A program made the position numbers and the translations under genes. From CAWHOW01 sp963831005 (lineage in GTDB: Bacteria; Bacteroidota; Bacteroidia; Bacteroidales; CG2-30-32-10), in the NCBI GenBank assembly GCA_963831005.1, contig CAWHOW010000033.1, positions 100,729 to 164,728 of the forward strand: DNA of 64,000 bases. Direction: 5' to 3'. Numbering within the stretch: position 1 is the stretch's first letter; each line of letters begins with the position of its first letter. The notes beneath the pieces were generated by a model. That model was not told the origin of the DNA, searched no databases, and worked only from the letters and a program-made list of their open reading frames with translations. Of this stretch, positions 1 through 8,436 are shown in pieces.

Positions 1-277
1 TCCTGTGCACGTGCAAACAGGAAAGCAGGTATGCCATTTCCCAGTATACCAGAAATAGCCAGCAACCAATACATTTTTACCGGCACTGTTCGTATTCTTC
101 TTATCACCAACGGAATCAAAACCAGAAAGGTAATGCTTAGCCTAAGCGCCCAACTTGCGAAGCTGGAAATCCTTCAAGTCCCCGCTTCATAAGGATGTAA
201 GAACTTCCCCATGTAAGTACAAGGATGATGAGTATTGCCCACTTCCAAACTAATGTATTTACATTTCTTTTCCCCAT
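1..277 (-). pseudogene. EamA/DMT-family transporter, 5' part, frameshifted and cut by window edge
   Basis: Reading leftward from an ATG at 277, the frame gives a short N-terminus followed by a hydrophobic helix containing VLTWGSSYILMKRGLEGF, the characteristic start of drug/metabolite (EamA) transporters. The frame breaks near position 150: changing by one base after QVG restores ALRLSITFLVLIPLVIRRIR and a second helix ending GNGIPAFLFARAQ, which then runs off the window. The family normally has about 300 residues and ten membrane helices, so only the first fifth is present. The apparent single-base loss could be a sequencing error or real decay. Its substrate cannot be guessed. Confidence 0.7.
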
Positions 278-378
278 TTATATTAATCAACAAGCGTGCA
301 AAAATACAATTTATAACTGTCTGTGGTTTTAAACCAAAAATTTCATACGTAATTAATATATAATAAAACAGATAGTCG

Positions 379-386
379 TAATTTTG
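379..386 (+). promoter_or_regulatory. Bacteroidota-type -7 element (TAATTTTG) for the aldehyde dehydrogenase gene
   Basis: The octamer fits the Bacteroidota sigma-70 -7 consensus TAnnTTTG and lies 15 bases before the ATG at 402. A clear -33 TTTG is not evident. Confidence 0.5.
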
Positions 387-401
387 CAGAAAATATAGAT
401 T

Positions 402-1820
402 ATGAAAGAATATAAAATATATGCAGCAGGAGAATTTGTTACAACTCCTGATAAGATTGGCGTTTACAATCCTTATGATAAGTCGCTTATTGCTGAAACA
501 TACTTAGCAGATAAAAAGGTACTCGAAACAGCTATTTTAAAAGCTTTATCAGTAGAGAAGGAGATGGCTATGCTACCTGCTTTTCAACGCTATGACATCC
601 TAATGCAGGTGGCGGAGGAAATGAAATCAAAGAAAGAATATCTTTCCAAAATTCTTGCTGCTGAAGCTGCAAAACCTTTGAAATATGCAGTCTCCGAAAT
701 ACAAAGGGCTATAGCTACTATTGTTGCCGCAGCGGAGGAGTCGAAACGCACTCCTATGGAATATATGCGCCTCGACTGGGAACCAACTGGGAAAGGCAAA
801 GAAGGGCTGGTAAAATATTTTCCCTTAGGGCTTGTTTCCGGAATATCTCCTTTCAATTTCCCTATTAATTTAGCTATGCATAAAATTGCTCCGGCCATAG
901 CTGCAGGCTGCCCAATCATTTTAAAGCCTGCAACTTCAACACCTTTATCTACACTTGAATTTGCACAGATCCTTGATAGAACATCTCTTCCCAAAGGAGC
1001 CGTTTCCATTCTTCCTATGAATAGGGAAACAGGAAATCTACTGGTAACAGATGAACGATTCAAGCTGCTGACATTTACCGGCTCCCCTGTAGTTGGCTGG
1101 AAAATGAAGAAGGATGCAGGAAAGAAGAAAGTTGTCCTTGAACTTGGCGGCAATGCAGGAGTAATTGTAACCGATTCAGCAGATATTGAATTTGCCGTGA
1201 AGCGATGTCTTGTCGGAGCATTTGCTTATGCCGGGCAGGTGTGCATACACACACAACGGATATATGTTGCTAAAAAAATCTTTAATGATTTTATGGAAAT
1301 GTTTCTGGATGGTGCCGCTAAATTAAAGATGGGCAGTCCCTTGGAAATGGATACCGATATAACAGCCATGATAGATGAAGAAAATGCTGTCCGCGTGGAA
1401 GAATGGGTAAACAATGCCGTTAAAAACGGAGCGGAAATTTGCTGCGGTGGAAACAGAAAAGGTACTTTTTATGAACCAACTGTTTTGACCAATACTAAGA
1501 AAGATATGGATGTTTCCTGTAAAGAAATATTCGGCCCTGTTGCAATAATTGAACAATTCGAAAAATTTGAGCAGGCTGTTGATATGGTAAACGATAGTAT
1601 TTACGGTCTTCAGGCTGGAGTATTTACAAACAAGGTTGAAGAGATGAATTACGCCTTTGCCAATTTACAAGTCGGTGGTGTAATTCATAATGATGTTTCC
1701 GTATTTCGGGTTGACCACATGCCTTATGGCGGCATAAAGGAATCAGGTATTGGCAGAGAAGGTGTTAAGTATGCTATGCTTGATATGATGGAACCAAAGA
1801 TACTGGTTAAATCATTTTAA
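402..1820 (+). CDS. NAD(P)-dependent aldehyde dehydrogenase family protein
   Basis: This 472-residue cytosolic protein belongs to the aldehyde dehydrogenase superfamily, which oxidises aldehydes to acids with NAD(P)+. The cofactor region carries SPFNFPINLAMHK and the FTGSPVVG motif. The general-base glutamate sits in ELGGNAG (about residue 247) and the nucleophilic cysteine in GQVC (about residue 281); the C-terminus carries the usual EIFGPVA and GGIKESGIGREG motifs. Length is normal for the family. It stands alone between a divergent transporter remnant and a T9SS gene, so context does not indicate a substrate. The overall style resembles the lactaldehyde / non-phosphorylating glyceraldehyde-3-phosphate dehydrogenase branch, but that is only an impression. 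Confidence 0.93.
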   Translation: MKEYKIYAAGEFVTTPDKIGVYNPYDKSLIAETYLADKKVLETAILKALSVEKEMAMLPAFQRYDILMQVAEEMKSKKEYLSKILAAEAAKPLKYAVSEIQRAIATIVAAAEESKRTPMEYMRLDWEPTGKGKEGLVKYFPLGLVSGISPFNFPINLAMHKIAPAIAAGCPIILKPATSTPLSTLEFAQILDRTSLPKGAVSILPMNRETGNLLVTDERFKLLTFTGSPVVGWKMKKDAGKKKVVLELGGNAGVIVTDSADIEFAVKRCLVGAFAYAGQVCIHTQRIYVAKKIFNDFMEMFLDGAAKLKMGSPLEMDTDITAMIDEENAVRVEEWVNNAVKNGAEICCGGNRKGTFYEPTVLTNTKKDMDVSCKEIFGPVAIIEQFEKFEQAVDMVNDSIYGLQAGVFTNKVEEMNYAFANLQVGGVIHNDVSVFRVDHMPYGGIKESGIGREGVKYAMLDMMEPKILVKSF

Positions 1821-1849
1821 CATTTCCTTAACAATTATAAAAATTATTA

Positions 1850-1857
1850 TAAATTTG
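1850..1857 (+). promoter_or_regulatory. Bacteroidota-type -7 element (TAAATTTG) for the T9SS gene at 1910
   Basis: Matches TAnnTTTG and lies about 50 bases before the ATG at 1910, leaving a leader of about 45 bases. Confidence 0.5.
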
Positions 1858-1909
1858 CACCTTATTTTACTTTTATAACATTCATTTAAAAATAATTAAA
1901 AAACAGATC

Positions 1910-4186
1910 ATGAAAAAAATTACTTTACTATTAAGTATGGCATTACTGTTATGTTTTAGCGGAATTGCGCAAAAAAACATCAAAGGGGGCTCTCCGCTTT
2001 CTAGCAAGAAAAAAAGCACAGAAAAGAATTTTGCGAAAGTTGCAAAACAAACACATTCTCCTAATGTTCAACCTCAAGAAATGATGACTTTAAGCGGTTA
2101 TATGTCGGAAAGTTTTGAAGGTACTTTTCCTCCTGCAGGATGGACGCAACAGGATCCTGACGGTGGAACAGGCTGGGCTCAGGCTGCAAATGGTACTACT
2201 CCAGTTGATGGATTTGGTGGCGGAACACAAACTGTTCCTCCCGGAGGAGGTAATGAAGTAGCTTTTTGTTCATATATTACCGGTGGGACATCTTATGATG
2301 ATCAGTGGCTGATTACGCCACAATTTAATGTTGTGAGCGGTGACAGTTTAGGATTTGATCTTTGGTGGTTCGGCTCATATGAGGATTCTTTATTCGTACT
2401 TCTTTCTACTGCTACAAATGCAACAACTGATTTTACGACCACTCTTTTACAGGTTGACACAGTTGACCTTTCACCTATGTCAACATGGAAACATTATTCC
2501 ATTGACTTAACTCCTTATGCAGGACAAGCTATCTATGTTGCTTTCAGGGAGAAAATTTCCGATAATGTCGCTATGGGTTCATACTTTGCTTTAGATCTTG
2601 TTTCTATGGGAATTCAACCTGCCAATGATGTTGCAACCCAATCTATTGATGTACCTGCAATTGATGCACAGGGCACTATAAGCCCAATGGCAACGGTTGT
2701 AAATATGGGGGCAGATACGCAAACATTTAACGTGACCATGAAAATTACAGGTGGATACACCTCAACAAAAACAGTCACTTTGCTTCCGTCAGATTCTTCC
2801 CGGCAAGTTACTTTCGATAATTGGAGCGCTGTTAATGGGCATGATACGATAACTGTATTTACACAATTGGCAGGAGATGCTAATACATCAAATGATACTT
2901 TAACAAAAGTTGTTTCAGTTTTCCTTGATGCACAGGCATTGACCATAGATGTTCCTCCAATCATAGGTCCTGGATCTATGAACCCCCAGGCAACAGTAAT
3001 TAATAATGGCGGACCTGCATCCAATTTCAATGTTACCATGACCATTACCGGAGGCTATTCCTCAACAAAGACAGTAGCCTCACTCATGACCGATTCTACT
3101 GTACAAATTACATTTGACCCATGGAATGCCACTGTAGGAACTGACACTATTACGTTCTTCACACAATTAACAGGTGATACTATTACATATAATGATACTA
3201 TTTCCCAAATTGTTGCTGTTCAAAATTTAACAAAAGTTTATTGTTACATTGCATACGATCCTACATCTACACTTCCCCAAGGCCCTGCATATACTTACCT
3301 GCAGACTCCGGGTACTATAGTTTCACTTGCTGATCAGTCGAGCGAGAACTTTGTTGAAGGAGGCGCATGGGGCTTGGGAAATAAATGGTATGGAACTGTA
3401 TATTCTGACAGTACATTCATTACAATTGATACTGTTACAGGTGCAAGAACTGTTATAGGTAATATGGGTGTTGATATGAACGGACTGGCTTATGATTATA
3501 CCACTCACATATTTTTCGGTGTAAGCTGGGATGGATCTTCTTCGTCTTTATACACAATATCTTCTACTACAGGAGCAGCAACACTTATTGGGAACTCAGG
3601 AACAACTGACCTTTTAATAAACCTTGCCTGTGATACTATGGGTAACTTGTATTCATTAGGCACCACAAACGAGCTATTATATTCTGTTAACAAATCCACC
3701 GGTGTTGCAACATCTATAGGACCTATCGGATTTACAGCCGCATATGCACAGGGCATGGGATTTCAGTACAGTACAAATACCTTGTTTCTTGCAGGTTATG
3801 ACGAAGGTTCTTCTGCAGGCGATTTAAGTTTTGTAAACACTGCTACCGGCGCATCCACTGAAATTGGCGAATTTGAAGACGGGGCAGAAATAGACGGCTT
3901 TGCAATACCTTATTATCCTCCTGTACCTACTGGAATAAGTGAAAAGACTGTAAACAATAACATCAGCATTTACCCGAACCCTGCAAAGGATATATTGAAT
4001 GTTATTTCAGGCGAAAACATAAGCAATGTTAAGTTATTCAATGAATACGGGCAGCTTGTGATGGATAATACTGTCAACAGCACAATTGATATTATCAGCA
4101 CATCTGATTTGGCAGAAGGGGTATATTACCTAAGAGTTGAAACAAAGAAAGGTGTTTCAACCCGGAAAGTTGTTATCCAGAAATAG
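1910..4186 (+). CDS. Secreted multidomain protein with T9SS type A sorting domain
   Basis: The protein has 758 residues. Residues 1-20 form a signal peptide ending GIAQ. Residues about 66-230 begin SFEGTFPPAGWTQQDPDGG, typical of cleaved-adhesin / choice-of-anchor J jelly-roll domains. Two similar repeats follow (about 235-330 and 335-425), each with a TGGY(T/S)STKTV strand and an F(D)xW..GxDTIT end, resembling CARDB-like beta-sandwiches. Residues about 435-660 contain repeated short TxTG(A) strands suggesting a beta-propeller. The last 75 residues, with ISIYPNPAKD and a terminal GVSTRKVVIQK, are a T9SS sorting domain, so export to the cell surface is expected. The ligand or substrate is unknown. 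A strong terminator follows directly. Confidence 0.88.
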   Translation: MKKITLLLSMALLLCFSGIAQKNIKGGSPLSSKKKSTEKNFAKVAKQTHSPNVQPQEMMTLSGYMSESFEGTFPPAGWTQQDPDGGTGWAQAANGTTPVDGFGGGTQTVPPGGGNEVAFCSYITGGTSYDDQWLITPQFNVVSGDSLGFDLWWFGSYEDSLFVLLSTATNATTDFTTTLLQVDTVDLSPMSTWKHYSIDLTPYAGQAIYVAFREKISDNVAMGSYFALDLVSMGIQPANDVATQSIDVPAIDAQGTISPMATVVNMGADTQTFNVTMKITGGYTSTKTVTLLPSDSSRQVTFDNWSAVNGHDTITVFTQLAGDANTSNDTLTKVVSVFLDAQALTIDVPPIIGPGSMNPQATVINNGGPASNFNVTMTITGGYSSTKTVASLMTDSTVQITFDPWNATVGTDTITFFTQLTGDTITYNDTISQIVAVQNLTKVYCYIAYDPTSTLPQGPAYTYLQTPGTIVSLADQSSENFVEGGAWGLGNKWYGTVYSDSTFITIDTVTGARTVIGNMGVDMNGLAYDYTTHIFFGVSWDGSSSSLYTISSTTGAATLIGNSGTTDLLINLACDTMGNLYSLGTTNELLYSVNKSTGVATSIGPIGFTAAYAQGMGFQYSTNTLFLAGYDEGSSAGDLSFVNTATGASTEIGEFEDGAEIDGFAIPYYPPVPTGISEKTVNNNISIYPNPAKDILNVISGENISNVKLFNEYGQLVMDNTVNSTIDIISTSDLAEGVYYLRVETKKGVSTRKVVIQK

Positions 4187-4207
4187 CAACTGATATTTGT
4201 TACCACT

Positions 4208-4234
4208 AAAGGGGCGCTTAAGCGCCCCTTTTTT
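4208..4234 (+). terminator. Rho-independent terminator
   Basis: A perfect GGGGCGC/GCGCCCC stem with a TTAA loop is followed by six T residues, 22 bases after the T9SS stop codon. Confidence 0.9.
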
Positions 4235-4278
4235 ATTTCCGTTTTCACGTTCAATACAGGTAAACAACTTTTTCTTCT

Positions 4279-4286
4279 TATCTTTG
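4279..4286 (+). promoter_or_regulatory. Bacteroidota-type -7 element (TATCTTTG) for ssrA
   Basis: A textbook TAnnTTTG element ends 14 bases before the mature 5' end of the tmRNA. No convincing -33 TTTG is seen. Confidence 0.6.
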
Positions 4287-4300
4287 CACTGCACAACAAC

Positions 4301-4672
4301 GGGGATGACCGGATTTGACAGCAGGTCGAGTTGGAGTGTAAGCATGCCGGGCGTTGTGAACATGGCCCGTAAAACTCAATTCTCACGCCATAATAACTGG
4401 CAACGATTACAATTACGCAATGGCTGCTTAATACAGGTTATTAAGCCCGTGCTGTTTCCCGGGAAACCTTTCTCAACGGTGTCCCGTGCGAAGCATCGCA
4501 AATGTTGAGATAAGCGTTGCAATGTCCTGCTGCAACGTCGAAAACCAAAGGGAATACGGTAATGGTGGGGCCGCTTTTTCCCAGCCTTTTCCCGACAACC
4601 AATAAAAAGCTAAGCATGTAGAAAGCCCTTTAGCTGCTTGTTTGGACGAGGGTTCGACTCCCTCCATCTCCA
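4301..4672 (+). ncRNA. ssrA: Transfer-messenger RNA (tmRNA), tag peptide GNDYNYAMAA
   Basis: tmRNA rescues stalled ribosomes and tags the nascent chain for proteolysis. The 5' end GGGGATG pairs with CATCTCC at 4665-4671 to form the acceptor stem, followed by discriminator A4672. The T-arm is GAGGG-TTCGACT-CCCTC (4650-4664). CCA is not encoded. The tag reading frame is at 4399-4431: GGC AAC GAT TAC AAT TAC GCA ATG GCT GCT TAA, giving GNDYNYAMAA. The exact resume codon is inferred from this frame. At 372 bases, the length is normal for a one-piece tmRNA. Antisense frames across the 3' end are not genes. Confidence 0.95.
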
Positions 4673-5158
4673 CTGCAATGGAAGCCCCTCGTTTTTTATG
4701 TCGGCTTCCTTTTTATTTTTACTCTTTCTTTCTTCAACTAGACCATTGTATTTCCTCAGGATGAGGAAAGGTTCTTCAAATTTTATTTTTACTTTTTTAT
4801 CCTGTAAAAGACGGTTCGAGCCAATTTTTTCCACAAACAATTTGATTTCCTCGTAATTTTCAGATTTTGAAATCTCTCCCGCATTACGAGCGGCTTCCAG
4901 CCACCTCATCATTGGTTCGAGCCAAATTATAGCCTTATCCCCAAATTGTTTGGACTGTTCTTCTAAATCTCCTTTTTTTATAACCAGTTCTTCTTTCTTT
5001 TTTAAATAGGTATCTCTTTCTATTATTCCATCAAGAAAACTATTGACAAGTTTATCCAGCTTTCTTTTGACTTCGATAAGCTCATTTCCGATATTCTGGA
5101 TTAAAGCCTGCTGACCCGTTTTTTCTTCTTCTGCCCATTTCTCTATTTGTTTCAGTCT
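4673..5158 (-). pseudogene. C-terminal remnant of a probable large serine recombinase, abutting ssrA
   Basis: The open minus frame begins right after an in-frame TAG at 5159-5161 and reads RLKQIEKWAEEEKTGQQALI onwards, a charged coiled-coil followed by IWLEPMMRWLEAARNAGEI and FVEKIGSNRLLQDKKVKIKF. This resembles the C-terminal coiled-coil tail of recombinase-family (serine) site-specific recombinases; that call is from memory of the family. The catalytic N-domain and zinc ribbon are absent. The frame runs on into the tmRNA gene to a stop at 4610, where it is only antisense of ssrA, so the native stop has been lost. Integration at the 3' end of ssrA is common for mobile elements, so this is probably the stump of an excised or decayed element. 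Confidence 0.55.
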
Positions 5159-5206
5159 CTATGTAAAAATAACTCACAAAATAATATCCCATTGATAAAT
5201 GCTGAA

Positions 5207-5431
5207 CTAATGGTCTGCCGGATGGAAGAATATGTAACGCAAAAACATTTCAACAAAGGGGTGTTGTAAATTTCCAAAGATAAAACCAACGTCCCTAATA
5301 CTTCTGATAGTATCAGTGCCCATAAACGAAAATTTCTTCTCTGTAGAATATTTATTATTTACGTAAGAATGATCACCATTGCTTCTACTTCTATCAAGCC
5401 ATCTTTTTACTGGGTCGATCTCATATTCCAT
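5207..5431 (-). CDS. Small hypothetical protein, possibly a gene fragment
   Basis: A 74-residue frame starts MEYEIDPVKRWLDRSRSNGD and ends RYIFFHPADH. I do not recognise it. The stretch IRDVGFIFGNLQHPFVEMFL loosely recalls the start of a RadC-like JAB domain, common on mobile elements, but no metal-binding motif is present. It sits between the recombinase remnant and the redox island in an otherwise empty interval, so it may be another piece of the same decayed element. Confidence 0.3.
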   Translation of the reverse strand: MEYEIDPVKRWLDRSRSNGDHSYVNNKYSTEKKFSFMGTDTIRSIRDVGFIFGNLQHPFVEMFLRYIFFHPADH

Positions 5432-5610
5432 TATTTAATTCGCTCATTGACCTGCTTGGGATTATTCTTTATTAAGTTGGTCAACTTGGAATGGTGGAGA
5501 TAGAATAATATTTATGTCGGCTTGAGTTGGTCAATGTATTCGTTTTTTCCAGCAAAATAATATTGTCATACTATTTAGAAGACATTCCCTTTAAATTTAA
5601 AACCAACCTA

Positions 5611-5626
5611 TGTGATGTATATCACA
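5611..5626. promoter_or_regulatory. CRP-type operator, TGTGA-TGTATA-TCACA
   Basis: A perfect TGTGA-N6-TCACA palindrome centred 97 bases before the Crp/Fnr gene at 5716. A second, weaker copy is centred 23 bases downstream, close to two helical turns. Confidence 0.75.
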
Positions 5627-5633
5627 TGACAAA

Positions 5634-5649
5634 TGTGAGCTATATCATG
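5634..5649. promoter_or_regulatory. Second CRP-type half-palindrome, TGTGA-GCTATA-TCATG
   Basis: One half-site is perfect and the other has one or two mismatches. Its 23-bp spacing from the perfect site suggests cooperative binding, probably for autoregulation of the operon that starts at 5716. Confidence 0.55.
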
Positions 5650-5715
5650 GTCAATTAGTAAAGTTCCTTATAAGATATAGGTAATTTTGTTATCACCTAA
5701 AAATGATTTTAACGA

Positions 5716-6423
5716 ATGGCACTGAAAGGTCAGCAAACCAATGGAATTGGAAAATGCAAAGATTGTAAAGACAAATCTTGTGCTGTAAGCATACTGAAGA
5801 ACCAGGAGCTTGATGTTCTGTCACGAAACAGCTCTGAACTTAAAATTGGAAAAGGAGAAATTGTAATTCGCGAGGGCGAGCTTACCACATTTGTTGCTTA
5901 TCTTAAAACAGGATTAGTTAAGGAACATCTGAAAGGATTAAATGGAAAAAGTCAGATCATCAGATTAGTAAAAGCCAAAAGTTATCTTGGTCTGTCAGCA
6001 GGTCTTAGCAGCAAAATGAGTTTATATACATACTCAGCGCTTGAAGATCTGGATGTATGTTATATTGACATGAATATTTTAAAGCAGCTAATGAAAGATA
6101 ATGGTTCTTTTGCTTATGAAATATTGCTTTCAGTAAGCCGGGAAAATATTATCAATTCGTTTTGGTTTGTAAATAAAAATCAAAAACAGATATACGGTCG
6201 TTGTGCTGATGCTATGCTTTATTTTTCAAAAATTATTTTCGAAAAAAATAAATTCACTTTGCCTATTTCTCATCTTGAACTAGCAGCACTTATTGGTACC
6301 ACCAGGGAAAGTGTAACAAGAACATTATCAAAATTTAAAAGTGATGGTATCCTGAAAATCGATGAACGAAATATTACCATTCTCAATAATGAACTTTTAG
6401 AAAACATTAGTAAAAATGGATGA
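5716..6423 (+). CDS. Crp/Fnr-family transcriptional regulator (first of two)
   Basis: This 235-residue DNA-binding regulator has a cyclic-nucleotide-binding-type beta-roll (about 45-130), a dimerisation helix and a C-terminal winged helix. The recognition helix reads TTRESVTRTL; the R-E-x-V-x-R pattern is that of CRP rather than FNR, predicting TGTGA half-sites, which occur upstream. Three cysteines near the N-terminus (C14, C17, C22) could bind an Fe-S cluster, so redox or NO/O2 sensing is plausible but unproven. It is the first gene of a seven-gene operon and is followed after 38 bases by the NifX-like gene. A paralogue lies at 21948-22628 on the far side of the island. Confidence 0.9.
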   Translation: MALKGQQTNGIGKCKDCKDKSCAVSILKNQELDVLSRNSSELKIGKGEIVIREGELTTFVAYLKTGLVKEHLKGLNGKSQIIRLVKAKSYLGLSAGLSSKMSLYTYSALEDLDVCYIDMNILKQLMKDNGSFAYEILLSVSRENIINSFWFVNKNQKQIYGRCADAMLYFSKIIFEKNKFTLPISHLELAALIGTTRESVTRTLSKFKSDGILKIDERNITILNNELLENISKNG

Positions 6424-6461
6424 TCATATCAGTTAAATAATATATAAAGAAGGGAAAAATC

Positions 6462-6818
6462 ATGAAAGTAGCAGTACCGACAAGAAACGAAAGTGTAGAT
6501 GACCATTTCGGACATTGCGAATATTACACAATATTTACAATTGAAAATAAAAGAGTCATAAATGAAGAATTGATGAAATCGCCAGAAGGTTGCGGTTGCA
6601 AGTCTAATATTGCGCCGGTTCTTGCAGGAATGGGAGTTAAAATAATGCTTGCTGGTGGCATGGGTATGGGTGCTTTAAATGTTTTAAATATGAGCGGTAT
6701 CGAAGTAATAAGAGGGTGCAGCGGTAATATAAAAGCTGTAATTAGTGAATACTTGAAAGGCGATATTTCAGATAGTGGTGTAGGCTGCCACAGTCATGAT
6801 AGTTGCAACAACAACTAA
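6462..6818 (+). CDS. NifX/NifB-C-terminal-like (dinitrogenase Fe-Mo cofactor-binding fold) protein
   Basis: This 118-residue protein begins MKVAVPTRNESVDDHFGHCE, the signature of the NifX/NafY/NifB-C fold, which binds metal-sulfur cofactors or Fe-S intermediates. It has a central GGMGMGALNVL loop and a Cys/His-rich C-terminus (GCHSHDSC) likely to bind metal. A good Shine-Dalgarno-like AAGAAGGG precedes the ATG. No nitrogenase genes are present; in many anaerobes such proteins accompany general Fe-S or molybdenum chemistry, so I read it as an Fe-S accessory protein for this island rather than evidence of nitrogen fixation. Confidence 0.85.
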   Translation: MKVAVPTRNESVDDHFGHCEYYTIFTIENKRVINEELMKSPEGCGCKSNIAPVLAGMGVKIMLAGGMGMGALNVLNMSGIEVIRGCSGNIKAVISEYLKGDISDSGVGCHSHDSCNNN

Positions 6819-6823
6819 ACGTT

Positions 6824-7249
6824 ATGTTTATACATAAAACATTGATTAGGGTTGGATATACCGATACAGATCAAATGGGGTATCTGCATCATTCAAAATA
6901 TGTAGTGTTTTGTGAAACCGCCCGTATTGAAGCAATGCGGGCTTTAGGTACTTGTTATAAAGAAATAGAGGACATTGGAATTTTTATGCCGGTTATTTCA
7001 ATGAAATTCAAATTTATTAGACCTGCTTTTTACGATGATATGCTAACAGTAAAAACAATTGTTCGTGATATCCCAAGAGCAAGAATGAAATTTGAATATG
7101 AATTTTACAAAGATTCAGGCGATAAGATAACTACAGCTGAAGTAACCTTGACATTTATCAATAACAAGACCCATAAACCTTGCTTCCCACCAAACATATT
7201 AATAGATTCATTAAAAGCAGTTTTCGAAAAGCAGAATGTCTCAAATTGA
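6824..7249 (+). CDS. Acyl-CoA thioesterase, YbgC/FadM-like hotdog fold
   Basis: The protein has 141 residues from the ATG at 6824; the same frame opens at 6803, but that would overlap the upstream gene. Near the N-terminus it has RVGYTDTDQMGYLHHSKY, matching the YbgC-type catalytic segment (Asp followed by MGYLHH), then FCETARIEAMR. It should hydrolyse short acyl-CoA or similar thioesters in the cytosol. It begins 5 bases after the NifX-like gene and overlaps the next gene by 14 bases, so it is cotranscribed. Its link to the sulfur/redox genes is unclear; hydrolysis of a thioester intermediate is conceivable. Confidence 0.88.
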   Translation: MFIHKTLIRVGYTDTDQMGYLHHSKYVVFCETARIEAMRALGTCYKEIEDIGIFMPVISMKFKFIRPAFYDDMLTVKTIVRDIPRARMKFEYEFYKDSGDKITTAEVTLTFINNKTHKPCFPPNILIDSLKAVFEKQNVSN

Positions 7250-7952
7250 TTATTACTTTATATTATCTGAAGATGTCAGGCTGAAAGAAGGTTTGACGGC
7301 ATGCATCAACTGTGGAACATGCACTGCTATTTGCCCGGCTGCTGAATTTTATAATTACGATCCCCGCTTGATTGCAGAAATTGTTCAAAGCAAGGATAAT
7401 GATAAAATTGAAGAACTCTTAAAAAGCGATACCATTTGGTATTGTGGAGAGTGTTTATCATGCAAAACCCGATGTCCGAGAAATAACACTCCGGGTTATA
7501 TCATACAAGCGCTTCGCCACCTTTCACATACTCTGAGTTATTTTGTTGAAAGTGAAAAAGGTCGTCAATCATTGGCAATTAAGCGTACCACAGGTGATGA
7601 AATTTTACGAAGCGGTTATTGCATGTTTGTTGACCGTATTACTACGGAAATGCACCCCGAACAAGGCCCTGTATGGGATTGGGTCAGGAAAAATGCTAAA
7701 GAAGTCTATGCACGCCTTGGCGGAAATTATAAAGGAGATGGTGAAGGAGCCATGCGTAAAATTACACCTGAAGCATTGGCTGAATTAAAAAAGATATTTG
7801 ATGTATCTGGTGGAACTGCTTTTTTTGAAAACATTGAAAAGTGTTCTGAGCAAAAAGCCAAAGAGATGGGCCTTCAATTCGACGATACTCAGGAATGTGA
7901 ATATTTCAAGCATGTTTATACTACAAATAATAATAAGCATTCTGATAAATAG
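7236..7952 (+). CDS. HdrC-like protein with two [4Fe-4S] cluster motifs
   Basis: This 238-residue protein resembles subunit C of heterodisulfide reductase. Two cluster motifs are complete: CINCGTCTAICP (C23, C26, C29, C33) and CGECLSCKTRCP (C70, C73, C76, C80), the latter followed by NTPGYIIQALR, as in HdrC/QmoC. Unlike the QmoC-like gene at 14316 it has no membrane segments, and its 150-residue C-terminal extension is not recognised. It overlaps the thioesterase gene by 14 bases. I infer an electron carrier that docks on an Hdr-like complex, perhaps the one encoded at 14.3-20.9 kb. Confidence 0.85.
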   Translation: MSQIDYYFILSEDVRLKEGLTACINCGTCTAICPAAEFYNYDPRLIAEIVQSKDNDKIEELLKSDTIWYCGECLSCKTRCPRNNTPGYIIQALRHLSHTLSYFVESEKGRQSLAIKRTTGDEILRSGYCMFVDRITTEMHPEQGPVWDWVRKNAKEVYARLGGNYKGDGEGAMRKITPEALAELKKIFDVSGGTAFFENIEKCSEQKAKEMGLQFDDTQECEYFKHVYTTNNNKHSDK

Positions 7953-8005
7953 TCACAAAATTATTGGACAAAATCTTGTATCTTTATTCCTTACATTAAC
8001 AATAT

Positions 8006-8425
8006 ATGAAAAGATTATTCACCCTTCTTACAGTTTGGTTGAGCCTTATCACCCTTATTGCCCATTCACAATGTGGAGGAACTGTAACAAAAGCCACTAA
8101 GCCAACAAGTATTGGAATTGTAATCTGTTCAAACGATCCTGAAACAGTCTGGAACGCATTAAGATTAGCAAACTTTTCTGTCAGTTCTGGTGATACAGTC
8201 AAAATATTTCTTTTAGGGAAAGGTGTTGAATTAGATACATTGGCAAAAAAGAATAGTGATATTAAGGAACAAACAGATTTATTTCTCAATGCCGGTGGTG
8301 TCATTCTTGGTTGCGGAACCTGTTTGCAAAGCAGGAAAAACTTTACACCTCAATTTTGCAAAATGTCATCTATGGCTGATTTGTATGATATCATTCGGAA
8401 AAGTAAAACATTATTAACCTTTTAA
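8006..8425 (+). CDS. Exported DsrE-family protein
   Basis: This 139-residue protein starts with a probable signal peptide or anchor (MKRLFTLLTVWLSLITLIAHS), followed by a DsrE/DsrF-like alpha/beta domain: SIGIVICSNDPETVWNALRLAN, then VKIFLLGKGVEL and GGVILGCGTCLQSR. The CGTC cysteines lie where DsrE proteins carry the persulfide-accepting cysteine. DsrE-type proteins pass sulfane sulfur between partners. An envelope-directed version is unusual beside the cytosolic DsrE2 and TusA at 21 kb. It starts 53 bases after the HdrC-like gene. Confidence 0.82.
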   Translation: MKRLFTLLTVWLSLITLIAHSQCGGTVTKATKPTSIGIVICSNDPETVWNALRLANFSVSSGDTVKIFLLGKGVELDTLAKKNSDIKEQTDLFLNAGGVILGCGTCLQSRKNFTPQFCKMSSMADLYDIIRKSKTLLTF

Positions 8426-8436
8426 AAATCTAATTC

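Larger units (their letters stand above)
5432..5715. other. Regulatory interval before the redox island
   Basis: This AT-rich interval holds two CRP-type palindromes (listed separately) and no coding frame. Upstream of them are two short similar stretches containing GTTGGTCAA (near 5475 and 5528), of unknown meaning. Confidence 0.5.

Noticed and set aside
590..1153. 187-residue minus-strand ORF inside the aldehyde dehydrogenase gene
   Set aside because: It is a shadow of a well-supported gene with no recognisable motifs.
4473..4673. Short minus-strand ORF reading MEMEGVEPSSKQ and the WRWRESNPRP end of the recombinase frame
   Set aside because: Both are antisense translations of the tmRNA T-arm and acceptor, a well-known source of false proteins.
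6462..6818. Nitrogen-fixation gene
   Set aside because: The NifX-like fold is widespread outside nitrogenase clusters, and no nifHDK, nifE or nifN is present.
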